From Thiomargarita sp. (GTDB lineage: Bacteria; Pseudomonadota; Gammaproteobacteria; Beggiatoales; Beggiatoaceae), in NCBI GenBank assembly GCA_020721005.1, contig DYNP01000016.1, positions 25,978 through 89,977 of the forward strand: a stretch of DNA of 64,000 nt. Direction: 5' to 3'. Each line of letters starts with the position of its first letter. Positions within the stretch are counted from its first letter, which is position 1. A program made the position numbers and the translations under genes. Below the pieces are notes generated by a model. The model had not been told where the DNA came from and searched no databases. It saw only the letters and a program-made list of their open reading frames with translations. Shown here piece by piece: positions 27,501 to 33,395 of this stretch.

Positions 27501-30166
27501 TGGGTTAAAACCGCTTCAATTTCGCCTAATTCAATGCGGAATCCCCGCAATTTGATCTGATGGTCAATCCGTCCTAAATATTCTAAATTCCCATCAGGCA
27601 ACCAACGGGCTAAATCGCCTGTTTTATAGACCCGTTCGGTTTTGCCGAATAATTCTAATTCAACGAATTTCTCAGCGGTTAAATCGGGGCGATTGAGATA
27701 GCCTCTGGCGAGTCCATCGCCTGCAACATACATTTCGCCTGCTACACCAATAGGCATCACCTGCTTGTTAGCATCCAGAACATAAACTGATAAGTCTGCT
27801 AAAGGCTGACCGACAACGCTTTTACCGTATATGAAATCAGGTGAAATATAACAATACGTTACATGTACAGTTGTTTCTGTGATGCCGTACATATTGCTTA
27901 ATGTTGGTGTATGGGCTGCATATTTTTCAAACCAAGCTTGTAACATTGCAGGCTCTAATGCTTCGCCACCAAAAATAACATGACGTAAATTATTTAAACG
28001 AGTTTTCGTTTGTTGATCTGCATCAATTAACTGACGAAATGCTGAAGGCGTTTGGTTTAATACGGTAACTTGATGTTGTGTTAAAAACGTATGAAAATCA
28101 CTAGGTGAACGACTTAGCCAATAAGGTACAATTAATAATTGACCACCATACAATAATGCACCCCATAGTTCCCATACTGAAAAATCAAACGCATAAGAAT
28201 GAAACAGTGTCCAAACATCTTTATCATTAAATTGATAAATAGAGTCTGTTGCTTTATATAAGCGAGTAACATTGTGATGAGTAATTAGACAACCTTTCGG
28301 CTTCCCAGTAGAACCCGATGTATAAATCACATAAGCCAAACTTTCTGGATTTAAAGCTAATTTTAAATTCTCAATAGATTGCTGCGCGAATCTTTCCCAA
28401 TTATCTAAGCATAAAATATCAACTTGATGTTCGGGTAAAGTATTTTGTAGTGAGGTTTGGGTTAATAGCACCGAAACACGACTATCTTCCAACATCCACG
28501 CCAAACGTTGTTGGGGATAATTTGGGTCTAAAGGCACATAAGCTCCACCCGCTTTTAAAATGCCTAATAAACCAATCACCATTTCTAAAGACCGCTCAAT
28601 ACAAATGCCGATCAGTGTATCCGATTGAACGTGATATTGATTTTTAAGAAAATGTGCCAATTGATTGGCTTTTTCATTTAATTGGACATAAGTTAAACTT
28701 TGCGCTTGGAAAATAACCGCCGTGTTATTCGGAGTGGCTTTAACTTGTTGCTCAAATAAATCAACAATGGTTTTGTCTTTGGGATAATCGGTTGTGGTGT
28801 TATTCCACTGTTGTAATTGCTCAATTTCTGTTGGGGTCAGTAAAGATAATTGGGCAATAGGCAATTCTGCTTGAGCAAGCACTTGTTCTAATAAAAATAA
28901 AAATCGAGACTGAAATGCTTTAATATCTTCAATCGTAAAAAACGCATGATTAAATACGAAATCGCATTTAATATCTTGATTACGGTGAAACTCACGAATA
29001 AATAACGTTAATGGGGTTTGTGAAGCATTATTTAAAAAATTAACAGCATATCCACTTGTTTTGCCAAAACTAAAATTATGATCGTGTTTTTCGTATGAAA
29101 CACTAATATCATATAAACGTTCATGGATAATATTTAAACCAACTGCACGACCAATTTCACTAACAGGACAGCGTTGATGACGATAATTAGCTTTTAGTTT
29201 TTTACTAATTTGTTGGATTAGTGCAACAAAAGTACTACTCAAATGACAAGAGAATAGTGCAGGACTAATGCCTGTAAAAAGACCTACTGTATTTTTAAAT
29301 TGTGCATTTGCTCTATTTTGTATAGGCAGACCAAAAATAACCTCTTGTTTTTGTGAAACACGAGAAAAATAAACCGTTAATACGCCTAAAAATACATGAA
29401 AGATACTCACTTGATGATTATGCGCTAATGAAGCTAGCTTCTGATAAAACGCATGAGATAAATATAAAGACTCACAACTGCTATAATCTTTATCAGATAA
29501 GTTTTGAGACTTTAATAATGATTCAGTGGGGAGTGAAAATTCTTCTTGCCAATAGTGTCGATTTTTGATAAAGGTTTTTGATCCAATGTAATCAAGATCT
29601 TGCTGAATAAAATCAACATAAGATGGGGCTTCTATTGGTGGAAATTTATTTTCACTTAATTTGCTATAAATATCAGCAAGCGATTTGTTCAGTAATGCAC
29701 CCGCCCAGCCATCAAACATAATATGATGATATTTAATAAAGATATAAAACAATGTTTCTGAGCATTTTAGTAATTTATAACGAAATAATGGCTTACCTTG
29801 CAAATCAAACGGCGCAATAAATTGTGCCTGCATCCACGCCAAAGCGGCCGCTTCAGGATTTTCCGCCTGAGAAAAATCCTGCATTTCTACCGTGACTGAC
29901 ACCTGCGGCAAAAATTGCTGCATCGGCACACCATCCTCATTTAGTGTGTCTGTCAATACCAAGCGTAGCGCATCATGTTTTTGCACTAATAAAGCAATGG
30001 CCTGTTGAAATAAATCAGGATCAATCGTTCCTGCTAATTTGACATAACCACCCACATTATATAGTGGCAGTTCAGGATGTAATAACTGGTCAAACCAGAT
30101 TTCACGTTGGGAAGAAGTAAGAGGATATAAGGTTGTTTCGGCAGTATAGGATGCAGAAGAAGACAT
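18563..30166 (-). CDS. Trimodular non-ribosomal peptide synthetase
   Basis: The single 3867-residue protein is C-A-T-C-A-T-E-C-A-T-TE. Approximate residues: C1 10-450 (HHIMFDG), A1 460-960, T1 about 1005 (LGGHSLLA), C2 1055-1490 (HHIISDG), A2 1510-2015, T2 about 2055 (LGGDSILS), epimerase 2105-2540 (HHLAVDG), C3 2550-2990 (HHVLTDG, placed to accept a D-residue), A3 3005-3495, T3 about 3535, TE 3590-3860 (GHSAGG). Specificity residues read D-F-W-N-I-G-M-V-H (Thr), D-V-W-H-I-S-L-I-D (Ser) and D-I-L-Q-L-G-V-I-W (Gly), so the predicted core is Thr-D-Ser-Gly. A condensation domain at the very start implies an acyl or aryl group is added first. No MbtH, PPTase or loading enzyme is nearby. Confidence 0.96.
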   Translation of the reverse strand: MSSSASYTAETTLYPLTSSQREIWFDQLLHPELPLYNVGGYVKLAGTIDPDLFQQAIALLVQKHDALRLVLTDTLNEDGVPMQQFLPQVSVTVEMQDFSQAENPEAAALAWMQAQFIAPFDLQGKPLFRYKLLKCSETLFYIFIKYHHIMFDGWAGALLNKSLADIYSKLSENKFPPIEAPSYVDFIQQDLDYIGSKTFIKNRHYWQEEFSLPTESLLKSQNLSDKDYSSCESLYLSHAFYQKLASLAHNHQVSIFHVFLGVLTVYFSRVSQKQEVIFGLPIQNRANAQFKNTVGLFTGISPALFSCHLSSTFVALIQQISKKLKANYRHQRCPVSEIGRAVGLNIIHERLYDISVSYEKHDHNFSFGKTSGYAVNFLNNASQTPLTLFIREFHRNQDIKCDFVFNHAFFTIEDIKAFQSRFLFLLEQVLAQAELPIAQLSLLTPTEIEQLQQWNNTTTDYPKDKTIVDLFEQQVKATPNNTAVIFQAQSLTYVQLNEKANQLAHFLKNQYHVQSDTLIGICIERSLEMVIGLLGILKAGGAYVPLDPNYPQQRLAWMLEDSRVSVLLTQTSLQNTLPEHQVDILCLDNWERFAQQSIENLKLALNPESLAYVIYTSGSTGKPKGCLITHHNVTRLYKATDSIYQFNDKDVWTLFHSYAFDFSVWELWGALLYGGQLLIVPYWLSRSPSDFHTFLTQHQVTVLNQTPSAFRQLIDADQQTKTRLNNLRHVIFGGEALEPAMLQAWFEKYAAHTPTLSNMYGITETTVHVTYCYISPDFIYGKSVVGQPLADLSVYVLDANKQVMPIGVAGEMYVAGDGLARGYLNRPDLTAEKFVELELFGKTERVYKTGDLARWLPDGNLEYLGRIDHQIKLRGFRIELGEIEAVLTQQESIKDAVVILHEKDGNKSLAAYLVLANKNADIGGLREALKAKLPDYMLPSYFTILDKLPLTPNGKIDRKALPEPDLINTSTENRPLRNETDHLLANLWSEVLRCEINSRAVNFFELGGHSLLATQLIARIRHNFEIEIPLRQLFDKPVLSDFSDWLIQQQRGTTLPAIIPQTDKQTLVMSYAQQRLWFLAQLEGESATYNMPATLQLTGDLDLEKLQQSLISLVARHQSLRLSFPSINGEASVIELATYNPLTITDLTHLPEIEQQAQIQHLAQQHASKPFNLAQGKLLQVELLKLSADNYVLLFNMHHIISDGWSMGVLIREWMAFYSNPETQLKPLSINYTDYATWQRNWLSGEILQQQLHYWQNQLANAPELLELPTDFSRPAMQSYRGNHLQTQLSKELSQNIQQFSQKNGCTVFMTLLSAFNVLLHRYSGQNDILIGSPIANRTQQQTEELIGFFVNTLVLRTQIDANTNFNELLTQTRHSTLAAYAHQDTPFEQVVEAVNPTRTLSHAPLFQVMFVLQNTPDSTNFQLPNLSIKSLAQENLTAKFDLTLSVSEQEGHLDCSWEYATDLFQLSTIERLSHHFAHLLTQLLQAPELPIYRHQLLTPTEIEQLQHWNNTAVNYPKDKTIVDLFEQQVKATPNNIAVVFQEESLTYVQLNEKANQLAHFLKNQYHVQSDTLIGICIERSLEMVIGLLGILKAGGAYVPLDPNYPQQRLAWMLEDSCVSVLLTQTSLQNTLPEHQANILCLDNWERFAQQSTKNLDLILSPESLAYVIYTSGSTGKPKGAINHHRGLQNRLLWMQSEYRLTSNDKVLQKTPFSFDVSVWEFFWPLITGAQLVVAKPLGHQDPNYLLDLIEEMRISVLHFVPSMLSAFIEVITINHCSSLRHIICSGEALPLELMQRTYHYFYQTQLHNLYGPTEAAIDVTAWRCDLNIKNNIVPIGQPIANTQVYILNAHNQCQPIGITGELHIGGVQVGNGYLNRPDLTAEKFVELEIFGKTERVYKTGDLARWLPDGNLEYLGRIDHQIKLRGFRIELGEIEAVLTQQELVKDAVVILHEKDGNKSLAAYLVLANKNADIGGLREALKAKLPDYMLPSYFTILDKLPLTPNGKIDRKALPEPEQILSTADFIMPRNETEQQLAIIWQTLLKRQTISVHDNFFELGGDSILSLQIVARARQAGLGISPRDVFQHQTIAELAAVQVQPLAVITAEQGLLQGDVPLHPIQTYFLNAQYEEAWHFNQAVLIKIPNTLDNAALKRALHYLISHHDALRLCYQLSENNWQQYYRDEIENTPSYHQETLINLNDLAQRATDWQTSLNLQTGPITRLVRFDCGSESRLLWCIHHLAVDGVSWRILLEDLANAYQQAVEQQPIQLPAKTSSVRAWNQHLQNWHDADRAYWQQLPTLQVAYPIDYLTPRLTQHHNLCLDSNWTQRLLDQAPAAYRTRINDLLLTALMQTLQAWTGQHEHLIDLESHGRNHELFPDLDLTRTVGWFTALYSVPLNLPNTTNLGTQLKAIKEQLRQIPHDGIGYGVLRYLQQQDLPQGQVLFNYLGQMDAGNTPDNLFQLTQESTGQSVSDRIQSEHILDINGSIINGQLNLTFSSGYLSHNSLEKVSQSYQQHLTALIEHCQYHSGYTPSDFLLANLTQTQLDELAQQYPQNIAAIYPLTPMQAGMLFHSLYAPDSDTYITQLQIEIAGQLDAKLLKQAWEILVDRHAILRTAFLTEYTPPLQLVLQQVKLPWLELEDSENINAARQQAKARCTDFNQAPLMHLTLQRHNENDYTLYWDSHHVLTDGWCLPILFEELFRSYQALRQGKQAQLPPVRPYQDYIRWLVQQDSQAAEAYWTRKLQGFEAPTPLPQKFSTSNIEGSQGIVNYSCSPALSECLTQRARQHRVTLNILVQAAWALLLSRYSGQQDIVFGATSAGRHAPVVGIERMIGLFINTLPVRVQLDNLNLTQLLQQLQQQQQQDQHYAYTPLAEIQRWSEVPNGIALFDSILVFENYPVDEQALSEATQTLQIKNVNSIEQTNYPLTLAVHAKQQLHFRLSYQSEKFDAAQMERLLQHLANLLEGISQADSHTQPQQLPLLTSTEIEQLQQWNNTTTDYPKDKTIVDLFEQQVKATPNNTAVIFQAQSLTYVQLNEKANQLAHFLKNQYHVQSDTLIGICIERSLEMVIGLLGILKAGGAYVPLDPNYPQERLAWMLEDSRVSVLLTQTSLQNTLPEHQADILCLDNWERFAQQSTKNLELALNSDSLAYVLFTSGSTGRPKGVMIEHQALHNFLHDMQLRLQSKLNSYLLAVTTLSFDIAGLELYLPLLTGMGIVLTDRETASDGEKLQVLLQQYDICLMQATPATWKLLLDNNWQQNRPLTILCGGEALPENLGQALLQQSEQLWNVYGPTETTIWSSAHNATQSPEQPSLIGKPLSNTRIHIVDTQNHPVPIGIAGELCIAGDGLARGYLNRPDLTAEKFVELELFGKTERVYKTGDLARWLPDGNLDYLGRIDHQVKLRGFRIELGEIEAILTQQESIKDAIVILHEKDGNKSLAAYLVLADKNADISDLREVLKVKLPDYMVPTYFTILDKLPLTPNGKIDRKALPEPEKSHITSNQETPRNQAELQLIQTWQKVLNIQKIGIRDNFFELGGHSLLAVQLMSHIQQHWQQKLPLAVLFSSPTIAQLAQHLQQNNTQHSCLVPIQIQGSQPPLYCLPGAGGHVLYLHALACHLGIDQPLYGLETPGLHGECPMPDSVEQHAALLLQAIRKQQPNGPYRFAGHSAGGRVALALAHQLEKQGEKIQCLIILDTTAPQINPEPTAELTEVEALWSVVKIVEELKNTQIDLTEAEIAAESDSYKRYEQVMEHVQIAGMFAPQTPVEELKHLVAIYQTMIRNHAYYRPNYQINCPIILVKAKEIPNETERPNSLDWGWQLYSTQTVQIIETSGGHITMLTQPYVAELASLLTQAMANTMNKNTQENLL

Positions 30167-30232
30167 AAAATCAAAAAAACTCCGTTAGGGAATAGTATGT
30201 ATTTTTTTTGTCAGTGACTTAAATCATGTCTT

Positions 30233-30262
30233 ATTATCGCATAATTCTTAAACTGTGAGCAA
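30233..30262 (-). promoter_or_regulatory. Candidate promoter for the NRPS operon
   Basis: Reading the minus strand, TTGCTC (30257-30262) is followed after 18 bases by GATAAT (30233-30238), about 65 bases before the NRPS ATG. A CGGAG lies 13 bases before the ATG. The -35 match is modest. Confidence 0.4.
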
Positions 30263-30548
30263 GAGCTATACTTTAAAGGTTAATTTAAGCACTTTTGTCA
30301 ATAAGCAAGTCCTAAGCCCATATTAATTAACTGGGCAATTGTAAATTTAAGGACTAAGTCGGCTGGGTGTAGGAAACTAAGGAAAGATGGCTGTGATTAA
30401 CTGTTTTGCCCGCTGTGGGGCAACAATCGCAGTACTAAGAAGGGAGGAAAAAAAGCACCACTCTACCTGCTTAAGGTCAGCATAAGATATGCTAATTTGA
30501 AGGTAGGTGGTGTTCATGAATGAGAATAGGGATAAACAAATGAGAATT

Positions 30549-30953
30549 GTTAACTCACTTTACGCACATAATCTAAAGTGGAGGCTTTAGCCGGCGTGAG
30601 GGCTTTAGCCGGTACGTTGGAGTGGAGGCTTTAGCCGGTCAGCCGTAGGCATCCCCCCACATACACAAATGGCAAGGGCCGGCCGGCTAAAGCCTCCACT
30701 CCAACATATCTTAACCAATGGGCAACTCTCATTTTTTCATAGATCGCATATTGAAACCCATCTTATTGGGATTAAACCTCAAAGGTTAGGTTGCTCACCC
30801 AGTTATATAGGGCTAAGTTAATATAGTTAACCGACCTTACACAGGTAAGACTTTGCAGAATGAAAAATCAAAGACTTACGTTTTAGGGCTTATTTTATAA
30901 CTTATTGATTCTTCATAGTCGATAGCTTCTTTTTGCGTAACGTGAGTTGTTAA
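30549..30953. mobile_element. 405-bp MITE-like insertion carrying a GGCTTTAGCCGG core
   Basis: The ends are imperfect inverted repeats: AACTCACTTTACGCA at 30552-30566 and, on the opposite strand, AACTCACGTTACGCA at 30934-30948 (14 of 15 match). GTTAA-like bases lie outside both ends. It interrupts sequence that is continuous in the leuA copy, which is direct evidence of insertion. The interior (30575-30740) has the palindromic core found at 51, 56, 59 and 63 kb. No transposase is encoded, so it is non-autonomous or a remnant. Confidence 0.75.
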
Positions 30954-30964
30954 TAATGATAGCG

Positions 30965-30993
30965 ACTATTTTACAATTTACAACCATTGTCAA
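30965..30993 (-). promoter_or_regulatory. Displaced copy of the leuA-type promoter
   Basis: TTGACA (30988-30993), a 17-base gap and AATAGT (30965-30970) are as in the leuA copy. It points toward the NRPS but is about 800 bases from its ATG because of the insertion, so its contribution is doubtful. Confidence 0.4.
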
Positions 30994-31004
30994 CTGAAAA
31001 ACAA

Positions 31005-31119
31005 TTAAAAGGGTTTATGGACGGCATTCACTCTTTCCACTTCCATACGTGCCTTTTGCAAGGTAACAGGAGCATTTGGTGGTAGGTTGAGGCAAATCTC
31101 TTTAGCATATTTTTTGCCG
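31005..31119 (-). pseudogene. C-terminal fragment of the TOPRIM-like gene
   Basis: Read to a stop at 31005-31007, the frame gives CGKKYAKEICLNLPPNAPV and the same closing residues (VNAVHKPF) as the remnant at 13811. The frame is open only a short way upstream, to a TAA just beyond. This segment came with the duplicated leuA-upstream DNA. Confidence 0.65.
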
Positions 31120-31212
31120 CAGGCAAAAGGAGAGGCACTTTTATATACTGTAAAAGGACTGATATCACTTTACAGAAAAATACAGTTTTTTGAACAGTAA
31201 TCAAGGGTTGCC

Positions 31213-32664
31213 CTACACTTGATAAGTCGTGGAAGTCACTTTCCCCCCCTGACCAGTCCAATCTGTATGGAAAAATTCCCCAACGGGCCGATCAATTCTC
31301 TCATAAGTGTGAGCCCCAAAATAGTCCCGTTGTGCCTGTAACAAATTGGCTGGCAATTGTTGACTGCGATACCCATCGTAAAAGGCCAATGCTGAGGAAA
31401 AAGCAGGCATGGGAATACCCATTTTTATCGCTAAAATCATTGTCTTACGCCAACCTAGCAGGGCTTTCCGAATCTCAGCGGCAAAAAATTCATCCAATAA
31501 CAAATTTTCCAATTGAGAATTTTGACTGAAAGCTTGTTTAATTTTACCCAAAAATTGGCTGCGAATGATACAACCTCCGCGCCACATGAGGGCAATTTCT
31601 CCATAATTCAATTGCCAATGATATTCCCGAGCAGCCTGACGCAATAACATATAACCTTGAGTGTAGGATATGATCTTGGAGGCATACAAAGCATCCTGGA
31701 TATCTTTAACCAAACTGGGAATTTCCTGTTCAGTGGGGAATACACTGGGAGGCTCTTCAAAATAGGAAGCTGCTTTAAGGCGCTCATCTTTAAGAGCCGA
31801 TAGGGAACGTGCAAACACTGCCTCTGTAATTAAAGTCAAAGGCACCCCCACTTCCAAAGCTTCGATTCCAGTCCATTTGCCAGTGCCTTTTTGACCTGCA
31901 GAATCTCGTATCTTATCAATCAATGGTTGACCATCTGAATCTCGGAATTTTATAATTTTACCAGTTATTTCAATTAGATAAGATTCTAAAACTCCCTGAT
32001 TCCATTCGGCAAACACTTCATGCAATTCAGCCACGGATAAGCCCAATCCTCTTCGCAGCAACTGGTAAGCTTCAGCAATTAATTGCATGTCTCCATATTC
32101 AATGCCATTGTGCACCATTTTGACATAGTGGCCTGCCCCGGCTTCCCCAACCCACTGACAACACGGTTCTCCTTCGACCTTGGCCGCAATGGCTTGTAAG
32201 ATAGGCTTAACTTGTCCCCAAGCTGCTGGATTGCCCCCCGGCATGATGGAAGGACCAAAACGAGCCCCTTCCTCCCCTCCGGAAATTCCTGTACCCACAT
32301 ATAAAATACCTTTTTCAGTTAAAAATTGGGTTCTGCGATTGGTATCCAGGTAATGGGAATTACCACCGTCTATGAGAATATCTCCGGGCTCTAGCTGAAG
32401 CAGTAATTGTTCAATGAATTGATCAACCACGGTCCCAGCCTTGACCATCAGTATGATTTTACGCGGTTTTTTCAAATGGGCCACCAATTCTTCAATGGAA
32501 TGAGCCCCCATAACTAAAGTATTTTTGGCAGGTCCCTGCAAAAATTCAGTGGTCTTTGCCGAGGTACGATTGTAAACGATGACCCGAAAACCATGGTCAT
32601 TAAGGTTGAGGACAAGGTTTTGTCCCATGACAGCAAGTCCAATCAGTGCAATGTCAGCAGTCAT
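31213..32664 (-). CDS. gnd: 6-phosphogluconate dehydrogenase, decarboxylating
   Basis: From the ATG at 32664 (AGGATAA upstream) the protein is 483 residues, the usual long-form length. A further upstream opening to 32730 adds 22 residues that do not belong to the family and is rejected. The Rossmann motif GLAVMGQNL is at the start, GGNSHYLDT and GTGISGGEEGARFGPSIMPGG follow, and KGTGKWT and the ending QRDYFGAHTYER are typical. It oxidises 6-phosphogluconate to ribulose 5-phosphate and CO2 with NADP+. It lies 65 bases after moaB. Confidence 0.97.
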   Translation of the reverse strand: MTADIALIGLAVMGQNLVLNLNDHGFRVIVYNRTSAKTTEFLQGPAKNTLVMGAHSIEELVAHLKKPRKIILMVKAGTVVDQFIEQLLLQLEPGDILIDGGNSHYLDTNRRTQFLTEKGILYVGTGISGGEEGARFGPSIMPGGNPAAWGQVKPILQAIAAKVEGEPCCQWVGEAGAGHYVKMVHNGIEYGDMQLIAEAYQLLRRGLGLSVAELHEVFAEWNQGVLESYLIEITGKIIKFRDSDGQPLIDKIRDSAGQKGTGKWTGIEALEVGVPLTLITEAVFARSLSALKDERLKAASYFEEPPSVFPTEQEIPSLVKDIQDALYASKIISYTQGYMLLRQAAREYHWQLNYGEIALMWRGGCIIRSQFLGKIKQAFSQNSQLENLLLDEFFAAEIRKALLGWRKTMILAIKMGIPMPAFSSALAFYDGYRSQQLPANLLQAQRDYFGAHTYERIDRPVGEFFHTDWTGQGGKVTSTTYQV

Positions 32665-32729
32665 ATTGGTTATCCTATTTGGGTGTTCTGGAGGGGAAGA
32701 ATGAGTTGAGGATAACTGATTGAAAATCA

Positions 32730-33251
32730 TCAGGTCTCTAGTAATCTAGGCATGAGTTCTACAAAATTACAGGGACGAGTACGATAATCCAATTGGGGTT
32801 GTAAAATATGGTCCCAAGCGGTCTTGCAAGCGCCTGAGGAGCCCGGTAGGCAGAAGATGTAGGTGCCGTTCGCAACACCTGCCAATGTACGTGATTGTAG
32901 AGTTGAAGTTTTGATTTCTGAGTAGGAAATGGAGCGAAACAGTTCCCCAAAACCAGCCAATTCTTTGTCCAAGAGCACTTGAATGGCTTCTGGAGTGCCA
33001 TCTCGGCCAGTGACGCCAGTGCCACCGGTGGTGATGATGGCATTGATTTGAGGGTCGGCGATCCATTGGGACACTTGGGCTCGAATTTGGTAAATGTCAT
33101 CTGGCACGATATTTTTGGCAGCTAACTGATGGCCAACTTGGGACAGTCGGTCTACCAACAGACGCCCAGAGGTATCATTCTCTTCGGTTCGGGTGTCAGA
33201 AACAGTGAGAATGGCGATGTTAAGGGGAATAAATTGACGAGAGTCAGACAT
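32730..33251 (-). CDS. moaB: MoaB/MogA-like molybdopterin cofactor protein
   Basis: The 173-residue protein has the MoaB fold signatures AILTVSDTR, TSGRLLVDRL, the binding motif TTGGTGVTGRDGTPEA (about residues 76-91) and the closing LPGSSGACKTAWDHIL. MogA adenylates molybdopterin before molybdate insertion; the role of MoaB in organisms that also have MogA is less certain. Its length and sequence are closer to MoaB. No other moa or mog gene is present. Confidence 0.92.
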   Translation of the reverse strand: MSDSRQFIPLNIAILTVSDTRTEENDTSGRLLVDRLSQVGHQLAAKNIVPDDIYQIRAQVSQWIADPQINAIITTGGTGVTGRDGTPEAIQVLLDKELAGFGELFRSISYSEIKTSTLQSRTLAGVANGTYIFCLPGSSGACKTAWDHILQPQLDYRTRPCNFVELMPRLLET

Positions 33252-33395
33252 GTTATGAGCCTTTGGGTGTTTTTTTCGATGGGGAATTCAAACCGGATTT
33301 TAAGGTGGTTAAATTTTTTAGGACAAGAGTTTTGTTAATATAAACAGTAAATCATTTTTTATAATTTCAAATCATAGTCTCAAATTAAATTGGGA

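Larger units (their letters stand above)
30381..31119. repeat. leuA-upstream duplicated segment, copy 2, split by an insertion
   Basis: Blocks 30381-30540 and 30952-31119 match the region upstream of leuA. They lie in the same orientation in front of the NRPS, and the leader ORF in this copy is frameshifted before its Leu-rich part. The blocks are separated by the 405-bp element. The rest of 30167-31212 shows no gene beyond the small remnant below. Confidence 0.9.

Noticed and set aside
30167..31212. A complete transposase gene within the insertion before the NRPS
   Set aside because: No open frame of useful length or DDE-like pattern is present; the element is non-coding.
31028..31261. 77-residue ORF ending in the same residues as an ORF at 13834
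   Set aside because: The shared ending is out of frame with the better-supported C-terminal reading (CGKKYAKEIC to VNAVHKPF), so the similarity only reflects the duplicated DNA.
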